From: Dyella sp. BiH032
GTDB taxonomy: Bacteria; Pseudomonadota; Gammaproteobacteria; Xanthomonadales; Rhodanobacteraceae
Reading direction: 5' to 3'
Assembly: GCF_031954525.1 (NCBI RefSeq)
Contig: NZ_CP134868.1
Coordinates: forward strand, 133,853-197,852
DNA: 64,000 bases
Numbering within the stretch: position 1 is the first letter of the stretch; the number at the start of each line of letters is the position of its first letter. Below the pieces are notes generated by a model. It searched no databases. It was not told the DNA's origin and was given only the letters and a program-made list of their open reading frames with translations. Position numbers and translations under genes: made by a program. Positions 34,757 through 42,006 of the stretch are shown in pieces.

Positions 34757-37700
34757 TTTCCACCTCCTGTGGGGTTTGCCCAAGCTGGCACGACGGACAT
34801 CGACTGCGGAGCAGGGTTCGGGGAAGGCGACGTGGAACCAGTAGGCGCGGCGCCATCGATGGTCCAGTCGTTCAATACGTGCTGGGTTTCAACCTGCTTG
34901 GCCAAAGACTGGTTGCGCGAATAGGACGCTTCGTCCTTCTTGTCTTGGGACGTGCAAGACCCATCGAGGCACGCGTTGTTCGCGCTGCACTGGGTCGTCT
35001 CGGTCACCGTGTGATCCGTGATCGGGACACCCTTCTTGCAGGCATACTGATAGGTCTCGATGTAGCACCACCCGTTGTCGCCCATGCCGCCCTCGGCGCA
35101 GTCCTTCGACTTGAGCGTGCATGTCGGGTCACTCTCGAGGTCGGCGCAGGAGTTTGGCTGCCCGTCGGATGGTTCCTGGGGCATGCAATGGCGAGTGCCG
35201 TCATCGTCGTCCCAGCAAACGTCACCCGTGCTGTTGTAGATGCCTGAACAGTCGTAGTGGAGCGTGGCCACCATGCAGGTGCCGCCGTCACCGTCAAACA
35301 GCGGTGGCTGCTGCTGCACAATCTCGGCCGGGATTGTCAGGCCATTGACGACAACGGGAGCGCGCTGGTCACAGGTCCAGTTCACCTTGCAGAACTGGTC
35401 ACTATGCAGAGAGCAATCACCAGAGTCCTCGACGGAGAATCCGTACTGGGGATCACCATCCTGGTTCCACTGGAGGTGGACCGTGGGCTGCCCTGGCGGC
35501 TCACTCGCCCAGGTCTGGCGCGTCGTCTGGAAGATCGCGATCCACCCGTTGTCGAACGTGGGTGCTTGGATCTGGGTCACCGTAACGCCGGCGATCGGCA
35601 CGCTTACAGTCCACGAGTAGTCGAAGATCTGCTTCACGCCGCCTTTGATCTGGTCCGCGATCGACACGGAAGTCTGGACGCCGCCCGTGCCCGAGCACTC
35701 CTGATTATAGGTTGCCACTAAGCAGCCATAACCCTCACCCGGGTAGAGCTGGCCACGACCGCCATTGTAGAGGTCGCTGTACTCCAGATGGATGCCGTCG
35801 ACGTCGCCAGGCGACTTCTGAGTGCAGTGCCAAACCATCTTGCAACTGGGGCTCTCCGGAGATGCATTGCAGTCACCCGTGTCCTGCGTACCGACCGCAA
35901 TCTTCTCTGGGCCAAGCACGTCCCACGTCATGTGGATATGAGGCTTCGCCGGGGTCGGCGAGCTATTGCCCGTGTACCTCCGTATAACCTGGAAAGACGC
36001 GGTCCAGCCGTTCGCGAGCGTAGGCGCCGCGGTGAGCGCCACCGAAAGGTTCGTATCCGGGTTCGTTACGTACCAGTTGAAGGCGGAGATATCCGTTGCA
36101 CCTGGTGGCAGTAGGTCGCCGATACCAATGCTGGTGATGGCGCTCGATGACCCGTTGCACACCCTGTTGAGTTCGCCCACCACGCACGTGTTCGGGGCCC
36201 CCGGAAAGAGTGGCGCTTTCGATTGCGCCAGCGCTGCGGATACAGCCAAACCGTTGAGGGTCGTCGGCGCCTGCTGAGTACATGACCATTGAGTTGGGCA
36301 CGCGGTGCTACCCGGGTCGTTGCAGTTGCCCTGATCGCCTACGCCTACATCGGTCGTTGACGTGACGACGTTCCAAGTCATCACGATGTGCGGTTGCTGA
36401 GGTACGTAGGAAAAGTCAGAACGGCTCACAGAGAAGCCCGCCACCCACCCATTCGCCTGCGTCGGCGTCTGCGTCAGGGTGACGCTCACACCGTTCTGCG
36501 GGTTAGAGACCCACCAGCTGAAGTTCGTCACGCGAATGCCGCTGACCTCGCCGGCAACGGCAATTGGCAGCACGAACTCGCTGATCGTCTCGATCGCGCT
36601 CTGCTTCTTCGGCGCGATGCTGCCATACGTTGCACCCGCCGGGACCTTGTCACCGATGGGGATTGCTGCACCGTTGGTGGCGGTCCCACCGCACGACCGA
36701 TTCAGCGACGCCACGACGCACGTGTCCGGGGCACCGGGGAACAGGTACGCCTTCTGCTGCGCGATATTGGGCTGCACAGTCTGGCCGTTGACGTTGTACG
36801 GGGCAGTGGCATCACAGCTCCAACGCGTCGGGCACTGCGCTGAGCCAGGGTCGCCGCACCAACCATCTTCCTGGAGACCCGCTGCCTGGGTGTTAACGAC
36901 GTTGTTCCAGTAGGCGATGATCTGGGACGTGCCGGTAAACTTACGCTGTGAGTAGCAGTATTCAATCGTGCTGCCGCCGACGTAACTTCCCGAGACAGTC
37001 GTGAAGGAACCGTTGCCACCGACCGTAAGCCCACTCACGGAGGCCCCGGCGGGGACACTGATCGTTGCCGAATAGCACTCGTAATCCGTTGCAGTTTTTG
37101 AGCCGCCAGTGGATTTGATCACCTGGCTCGTCGGGGTGCTCGAAGACCCACCCGTCACATAGACGGTGCGCCTGCACGACACGCTACCCATTTCAGTGCT
37201 TATCGGCAGGTCGCCCTGGGCCGACCCCTGCGTTGTCTGGCTCGAGCTCGAGGCAGACATAACGCGCTTGCAAGATAGTCCACCCGTCTCGGTGGTGATG
37301 GTCAGGTCGCCGTCGCGGGTCTGGTGCAGGGTTTCCCGATACTTGTAAGCGGTCGTCTTTCGTTGGCAAACCTGCATGGTCGCGCCCTGCTCCACAAGCA
37401 GCTGCGCATCCTTCTGTCCCGGCACACGGGGAATGGTCACGGTGCCATGACGCGTACGAGTACACACCACGCCTTGTTGGGTCGGAGTCAGGACCTTGTC
37501 GCAGGTCTTGTAGTCGATGATGTACCCCTCCTCCGTCGTCGGAGTGACGACGGTGGTGTCTTTGCAGTCACCGAACACATTGCTAAGCGCGTTGCCGTTC
37601 GTTGCGCTGTCGAAGGCAGTGGCGGATCCACTAAGCGCGGGGTCGTTCTCAAGATCGCTCTGACTGAACGTTTTGTTCGACGCGGACTTCGAAACTACGT

Positions 37701-38124
37701 TACTGGCCTGCCCCATTGCGCCGGTGTCTGTATCGACCTTCGCAGACTCCGAGTCGTAGACGGCCTTAAGTCCGTTCAAGTCTTTGCCGTTATTCGCGTT
37801 CTTCAGCTTGTCTAGATACGACTTATCCGTCGTGCTCGGCGCCAAACGGTTCATGTCGACTGTCTCGCCGTTGAGGCTGACGGTCCCGGTTCCCGCCTCG
37901 CCCCCGTCGGCGTACCCCACGTTCGGCTTATTCGCGAGCAACGCGTCACCGTCAGATGTGGCTGTGTTGGTCGTACTCGCTGTCTGCGTGCTTGAAAGCG
38001 CAGTTTGCTGCGTGGAGACGGCCTGGCCGGTATCCGCCGGCACAGTCTGAGCTGAGATCCCGAAGCACGTGACCCCAAGGGCAATCGCGAGGGCAATGGC
38101 GTTACTGCGTCCTTTACGGAACAT
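34753..38124 (-). CDS. traN: Large exported TraN-like protein with four Cys-rich repeats
   Basis: ATG 38124 follows GAGGAAAGGA and starts a signal peptide ('SNAIALAIALGVTCFGISAQ'). About 1123 residues. Residues ~200-330 hold TraN-type cysteine pairs ('GDCKDTT', 'CQRKTTAYKY', 'LSCKRV', 'VSCRRTV'). Then four repeats of ~150-177 residues begin near 418, 595, 747 and 899, each reading 'G.C.(D/N)PGS..CPT.WSC...AP...NG', 'PLFPGAP.TCVV..LNR.C.G', then a beta segment 'W.VSNP..GVSV...P....GW'. The repeats look like surface-exposed adhesin modules. The gene overlaps the smaller traN-like gene, so the two probably form one outer-membrane complex for mating-pair stabilisation. Confidence 0.8.
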   Translation of the reverse strand: MFRKGRSNAIALAIALGVTCFGISAQTVPADTGQAVSTQQTALSSTQTASTTNTATSDGDALLANKPNVGYADGGEAGTGTVSLNGETVDMNRLAPSTTDKSYLDKLKNANNGKDLNGLKAVYDSESAKVDTDTGAMGQASNVVSKSASNKTFSQSDLENDPALSGSATAFDSATNGNALSNVFGDCKDTTVVTPTTEEGYIIDYKTCDKVLTPTQQGVVCTRTRHGTVTIPRVPGQKDAQLLVEQGATMQVCQRKTTAYKYRETLHQTRDGDLTITTETGGLSCKRVMSASSSSQTTQGSAQGDLPISTEMGSVSCRRTVYVTGGSSSTPTSQVIKSTGGSKTATDYECYSATISVPAGASVSGLTVGGNGSFTTVSGSYVGGSTIEYCYSQRKFTGTSQIIAYWNNVVNTQAAGLQEDGWCGDPGSAQCPTRWSCDATAPYNVNGQTVQPNIAQQKAYLFPGAPDTCVVASLNRSCGGTATNGAAIPIGDKVPAGATYGSIAPKKQSAIETISEFVLPIAVAGEVSGIRVTNFSWWVSNPQNGVSVTLTQTPTQANGWVAGFSVSRSDFSYVPQQPHIVMTWNVVTSTTDVGVGDQGNCNDPGSTACPTQWSCTQQAPTTLNGLAVSAALAQSKAPLFPGAPNTCVVGELNRVCNGSSSAITSIGIGDLLPPGATDISAFNWYVTNPDTNLSVALTAAPTLANGWTASFQVIRRYTGNSSPTPAKPHIHMTWDVLGPEKIAVGTQDTGDCNASPESPSCKMVWHCTQKSPGDVDGIHLEYSDLYNGGRGQLYPGEGYGCLVATYNQECSGTGGVQTSVSIADQIKGGVKQIFDYSWTVSVPIAGVTVTQIQAPTFDNGWIAIFQTTRQTWASEPPGQPTVHLQWNQDGDPQYGFSVEDSGDCSLHSDQFCKVNWTCDQRAPVVVNGLTIPAEIVQQQPPLFDGDGGTCMVATLHYDCSGIYNSTGDVCWDDDDGTRHCMPQEPSDGQPNSCADLESDPTCTLKSKDCAEGGMGDNGWCYIETYQYACKKGVPITDHTVTETTQCSANNACLDGSCTSQDKKDEASYSRNQSLAKQVETQHVLNDWTIDGAAPTGSTSPSPNPAPQSMSVVPAWANPTGGGN

Positions 38125-38455
38125 CGAGATTCCTTTCCTCAAAGCTTGAACCGGTAACGCACGCGGAAGACAAGGCCCTTGCGAAACTGGCCGCTGCCCC
38201 TGAACCAAAGCGGTCACTTCGGCGCCCCGCCCTGGCGGGCCGGAGCTACAACTTGACCACCGAAGACTCTAGCCACCGCCACACTTGGCCAGGAGCCGAA
38301 ACACTGCCTTTTAACCGTCGCGTTTCCCACGCGACAACAAGAGGAGCGAGGGCGGGCCGTCGTACGACGCGGCCCGCGTGCGGCACTCGGTAAAACACGC
38401 GCCTGGCACAGACGGCAGGGAGATCTGCCGCGCGTAGCGCAGCACACGGATAGAG

Positions 38456-38484
38456 AAACGCCAGCGCTAGGCAGCGCTGGCGTT
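38456..38484 (-). terminator. Terminator-like hairpin between traU and the traN-like genes
   Basis: AAACGCCAGCGCT, loop AGGC, AGCGCTGGCGTTT. On the minus strand it follows traU by 28 bases and is followed by GTTTCTCT. It separates the traL-traU transcript from the large traN-like gene, which would then have its own promoter in 38125-38455 (no hexamers assigned; nothing else seen there). Confidence 0.7.
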
Positions 38485-38511
38485 TGGACGTCTAGCCGTC
38501 TATTTCAATTG

Positions 38512-39594
38512 TTAATAAAACGTAACACAGCAGTCGACCCAGTTCCACTGCAAGATGATGTAGTCTTCGCCTTTCATTGGGATATTGCGCCACTCACCCC
38601 ACTCGAAGGGGCTCGCGCCGAGCCAATGGTTGCCGCTCTTCTCAGGTAGCGGATAGAAAGTCTGCAGACGGTACTGCTGCTTCGGGATCATCGGAGAAAT
38701 CGAGCTTCGACACACCGAGTCGTCACCGTACGTTTTCTTGGCTAGTGTCCTTCGATGTAGCGCGGCAAGTGCACGGAACGTGAGGAGCGACGTGTTTCGC
38801 GGCGGACTGTCTGCGTTGTTCACGTTGCCAGTGAATGGGTATGCATGACCCCACGTGCCAGCACACCAGTACATCAACTGGATGGGCTTATCGACCGTCG
38901 CCGCCACCGCGTCCGCAGCGCAGCTGGCAATGACCAGCGGGTTTGAGAATAGCTTCGCCTCCGGCTGCGTGTAGAACGCTAGCTCATCGTTGTTCCAGGT
39001 CGGATCAATCTCGGAGAAGTACAGGAGATCCATGTCATATCCGCCCTTGGTCGAACAAACGGACCCGATCAAGGAATCCAACAGCACGTTCACGGGGTAC
39101 GCCCACCAGTGCCAGTTGTAGTAGGCACCCATGGACTGCGGGTTTTCCATGCTCTCTGGCTTGTAACCGCCCCAGCGCGCGAGACCCGAGACACCCAGCT
39201 TCGTCTTCGAGCTAATCAGCGGCTTACCAAAGACAGGACTGCACCATGGCTGCCGCACCATCTCGAACATGTTACGGGGCTCCCAAAGGCCGAGCGTGAT
39301 GCCCGGCGATGGAATGCCGAAGGTTCGGCCTGGGCAAATGCAGAACGGAGAAGCCGCATCGTCCGGCACCGGGCCGCCGCCAATAGGAATGCCCATGATC
39401 CGAATGGGAAAGAAGCACTTCCAGCATAGATTGGTGATCATCGCTCCGCTGAAGAACTTCGCGTCCGGACAGGTTGCGCCGGACACACCCACGTCAGAGG
39501 CTACGTCGGCAAGGGCCAACGCATTGAAGCCGAACGCAAGGGTGAAGCCGAGGATGAGTTTGGCGCCAAAGGCGCGCAAGCGCGCCTTAATCAT
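38512..39594 (-). CDS. traU: Conjugal transfer protein TraU
   Basis: 360 residues, typical for TraU. ATG 39594 has GGGGGTGG upstream; GTG 39600 is also in frame. A signal peptide ends near ALAD. The TraU hallmarks are present: 'ICPGRTFGIPSPGITLGLWEP', 'DLLYFSEIDPTWNNDELAFY' and about ten conserved cysteines ('NLCWKCFFPIR', 'SPFCICPG', 'SVCSTKGG', 'VIASCAAD', 'WCAGTWGH'). TraU is a periplasmic protein of the F-type T4SS needed for pilus assembly and DNA transfer. It overlaps the csrA-like gene by eight bases. Confidence 0.95.
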   Translation of the reverse strand: MIKARLRAFGAKLILGFTLAFGFNALALADVASDVGVSGATCPDAKFFSGAMITNLCWKCFFPIRIMGIPIGGGPVPDDAASPFCICPGRTFGIPSPGITLGLWEPRNMFEMVRQPWCSPVFGKPLISSKTKLGVSGLARWGGYKPESMENPQSMGAYYNWHWWAYPVNVLLDSLIGSVCSTKGGYDMDLLYFSEIDPTWNNDELAFYTQPEAKLFSNPLVIASCAADAVAATVDKPIQLMYWCAGTWGHAYPFTGNVNNADSPPRNTSLLTFRALAALHRRTLAKKTYGDDSVCRSSISPMIPKQQYRLQTFYPLPEKSGNHWLGASPFEWGEWRNIPMKGEDYIILQWNWVDCCVTFY

Positions 39595-39802
39595 GGCCAC
39601 CCCCGGCCGCGCGCTTGAATCCCGCTTTCAGGAGTTGGTCGCGGATGATGGAGATGTGGGTTGGCGCCTCAAACGCCACGCGTACCTCTCCCTTCTCCAC
39701 GTGCTCGATTTGAAGGTGCATGCTTTCGGGCTCACCCTCGCCGTGTGGAATGTCCACCGTGACACCCTGTCCACGGCGCAGCGTCAGTACCAGGCGGCTC
39801 AT
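39587..39802 (-). CDS. CsrA/RsmA-like RNA-binding regulator inside the transfer operon
   Basis: 71 residues in the CsrA size range. The N-terminus 'RLVLTLRRGQGVTVDI' aligns with the CsrA start 'MLILTRRVGETLMIGD', and 'GEVRVAFEAPTHISIIRDQLL' aligns with '[21 protein letters not shown]', including the Leu-Thr-Arg and terminal Arg residues used for GGA recognition. ATG 39802 follows AGGGAG and sits one base after the trbC-traW stop; its end overlaps traU. Element-borne CsrA paralogues are known beside T4SS genes in Legionella (LvrC/CsrT type). It probably controls translation of transfer or host mRNAs. Confidence 0.8.
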   Translation of the reverse strand: MSRLVLTLRRGQGVTVDIPHGEGEPESMHLQIEHVEKGEVRVAFEAPTHISIIRDQLLKAGFKRAAGGGHD

Positions 39803-39803
39803 G

Positions 39804-41078
39804 TCACTTCACTCCCTGGTGCACCGGCACCTCAGTCACAACAAAGACTTTCTTCGTGGCTTCAACTGTCGTTGGCACCATCTCCACGTGGAACGTGTCG
39901 CGGACCTGGGCATTCAACATGTAGACCGGATGCTCCAGCTCGTTCTCCATCCCCACGTAGCCGTCAAAGCCTTCGTCACGGTTCATAGTCGTGGTGATCA
40001 AGGTCACGCGCGTTCCCGCCGCGGCTTTGAGGAACTTTCGCGCGTACTCCAGCTGGGCCTTGTCCGTTGCGTCGAAGATCAACAGCTTCTGGTGGAAGCC
40101 CATTGACTCGAGGGGATTGAAGGTGTCCCCTGCCCTGGCCACAACCGTACCGTTCGGAGCAATGATGTCCTTCGGCACCACAACCGTTGGGTCGATTTCG
40201 CGCACCCGGGCCTGGCTCACGCGCGGCAACTCAGTGAAGGGCGCCTTCTTCCAGTAATCGGCCGCAGCCTTCTGCTTCCATGCATCCCAGTCGAAATTCT
40301 TGACCTTCTCCTGCATGGCGGCCAACAGGTCGATCTCGGACACGGGATAAGTTTGGCCGCGAGACCCCAGGTCACCTTTGGCGCCGTTCGCCACTTCGGA
40401 CCCCAGCCACGCGGTATCGAATAGGCCGCGAACAGACGCAATGGTCTTCCCAGCGGCGTCCACGCGCTCCACGGTGGGTACCACCGTAATGTCGTGTTCA
40501 CTGAAAGCCGTCGGGTCCACGAAGATGTTGGGGAGCGGCTCGGCCTTCTGCACACGCTCCTTCACCATATTGCCGAGCCAAACCTGGAGCTGATTGACCG
40601 TCTGACCTTTGTTCGGCCCACGGAAGATCAGCATTGTGTCCTCGCGACCTACCGCATCCGTCATGGCTTCCCGCACCGCGGCTTCTCCCATCGACTGCGA
40701 GAGGTAGACGCGGTACTTCACGTTGGGCGCCTGCTTTGCAATCCCGGGCTTCTGTGCAACCGGAGACGGCAAGTTCAGCGTCTTCGCGGCTTTATCCAGT
40801 TCCTGCTGCAACGCAGTGGGGTGCTGGTCAACGATGGCCCTCAGCTGATCACCACGTGCCGCTTTCTCAGTCGCAATGGTGGCGTCAGCGCTCTCCTGCC
40901 AGCCACTGCCGGCGACGGCCTCGGGGTTCTCCAGCGCCGCTTGTGCGCGCTCGACCATGATCTTGTCGGCCACGGCGGACGACGACGGCTTCGCTGGTGC
41001 AGCGATCTGCTGTGCATAGGCGGTACCGATCACAGCAACGAGTCCGGCGACGAGGAACGAATTGGCTTTAGTTACCAC
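39804..41078 (-). CDS. TrbC-TraW fusion protein
   Basis: The frame opens upstream, but GTG 41078 overlapping the end of the peptidase gene starts a signal peptide ('TKANSFLVAGLVAVIGTAYA'). The first ~200 residues carry an F-type TrbC domain ('KYRVYLSQSMGEAAVREAM', 'MLIFRGPNKGQTVNQLQVWL'). The last ~220 carry a TraW domain ('REIDPTVVVPKDIIAPNGTVV', 'NPLESMGFHQKLLIFDATD', 'RVTLITT'). In F these are separate periplasmic proteins that interact during pilus assembly; here they are one chain of ~424 residues. Natural trbC-traW fusions are known in some F-type systems. Confidence 0.88.
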   Translation of the reverse strand: MVTKANSFLVAGLVAVIGTAYAQQIAAPAKPSSSAVADKIMVERAQAALENPEAVAGSGWQESADATIATEKAARGDQLRAIVDQHPTALQQELDKAAKTLNLPSPVAQKPGIAKQAPNVKYRVYLSQSMGEAAVREAMTDAVGREDTMLIFRGPNKGQTVNQLQVWLGNMVKERVQKAEPLPNIFVDPTAFSEHDITVVPTVERVDAAGKTIASVRGLFDTAWLGSEVANGAKGDLGSRGQTYPVSEIDLLAAMQEKVKNFDWDAWKQKAAADYWKKAPFTELPRVSQARVREIDPTVVVPKDIIAPNGTVVARAGDTFNPLESMGFHQKLLIFDATDKAQLEYARKFLKAAAGTRVTLITTTMNRDEGFDGYVGMENELEHPVYMLNAQVRDTFHVEMVPTTVEATKKVFVVTEVPVHQGVK

Positions 41079-41608
41079 AGGGGCACCGCCTTCCCGTCGA
41101 TCTGGCCGATCTTCACCAGACCCCAGTAGCGCCCATCCCACGTGTTAGGCATGGTGCCAAGCATCAGGACCTTGCCTGCGGGCACAACGTAGTCAGCACG
41201 GACATCGTCCATGGTCATCCTTCCCTTCATCATCACTTCCTTGTTGAGCGGCCCCCAGCGGCGGCCGTTGATGAAAATGCCCTGTTCGTTCACGACAACG
41301 TGATCGCCAGCCACCGCGCCCGCGTACTTCGCGACGTGGATGCCGTTCGGCATCATCGGAATGCGGTACGCGCGGTACATGTAGATCCGTCCCCGCTCGA
41401 CCACGTCCGGGACTTGCTGGCCGACAATGAAGTAGCGCCAAGGCAGACACGGCGTCGGCTGGGGATCCACCCCGAGGTGGACGAACGAACCCAGCGCCTT
41501 AAGAGCGATCAGCCATGCAATCGTGATCCCGCACACCAGGTTCAGGGTCTTGGTCTTACTCCAGCGCTCCTTGGGCGCCGGCGCGGAACGGAGGACCGCC
41601 AGGCTCAC
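41072..41608 (-). CDS. S26-type conjugal peptidase (TraF/TrhF-like) with Cys at the Ser position
   Basis: 178 residues, one N-terminal membrane helix ('LNLVCGITIAWLIALKALG') and a periplasmic S26 domain: 'CLPWRYFIV' then 'RGRIYMYRA', 'HVAKYAGAVAGDHVVVN' (general-base Lys region, K-x-x-x-G-x-x-G-D) and a late 'VLMLGTMPNTWDGRYWG' block equivalent to the S26 'GD...SSDSRYWG'. The residue at the catalytic Ser position appears to be Cys54. In related systems this peptidase matures or cyclises pilin. GTG 41608 overlaps the trbI stop. Confidence 0.8.
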   Translation of the reverse strand: MSLAVLRSAPAPKERWSKTKTLNLVCGITIAWLIALKALGSFVHLGVDPQPTPCLPWRYFIVGQQVPDVVERGRIYMYRAYRIPMMPNGIHVAKYAGAVAGDHVVVNEQGIFINGRRWGPLNKEVMMKGRMTMDDVRADYVVPAGKVLMLGTMPNTWDGRYWGLVKIGQIDGKAVPLW

Positions 41609-42006
41609 TTTTGTCCCCCGGTGCCCGCTGGACTCGCGGGCGCACCCTCTTCTTCGGTGCGCACTTCAATGCTTTGCGGGTAGGCGTACACATAGGACTG
41701 GTCAAGAACGACGTAACCCTGGCTCCGCAAGTCGCGCGCGACATCCTGCACGTGACCGATAGCTACCTTTAGTGCGGCGTCATCACCACCAAGCCGGGTA
41801 ACCTCTGCTTGGATCGTGCCCTGTACGTCCATCACAACAACGCGTGGACGCTGGGCCAGCTCGTCGGACAGATGAAGCGCGCCGCTCCAGCGAAGCGCGA
41901 CAAGAGCTACTACGACGGGCCATACCAGAACCACAAACCAAAACACGGAGCGTCCTGTGCCGGAAGACGGCGGCGCGCCACTGATCTTGTGCGTGCCCTC
42001 ACTCAT
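41605..42006 (-). CDS. trbI: TrbI-like (F-type) inner-membrane transfer protein
   Basis: 133 residues, one N-terminal membrane segment ('VFWFVVLVWPVVVALVAL') followed by a periplasmic part with 'RVVVMDVQGTI' and 'DLRSQGYVVLDQSYVYAYP', the D-x-x-x-T then 'Y...I.L...V' layout of F-type TrbI. ATG 42006 overlaps the traC stop (ATGA). F TrbI affects pilus length and retraction. Sequence conservation in this family is low, so the call leans on position between traC and traW. Confidence 0.7.
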   Translation of the reverse strand: MSEGTHKISGAPPSSGTGRSVFWFVVLVWPVVVALVALRWSGALHLSDELAQRPRVVVMDVQGTIQAEVTRLGGDDAALKVAIGHVQDVARDLRSQGYVVLDQSYVYAYPQSIEVRTEEEGAPASPAGTGGQK

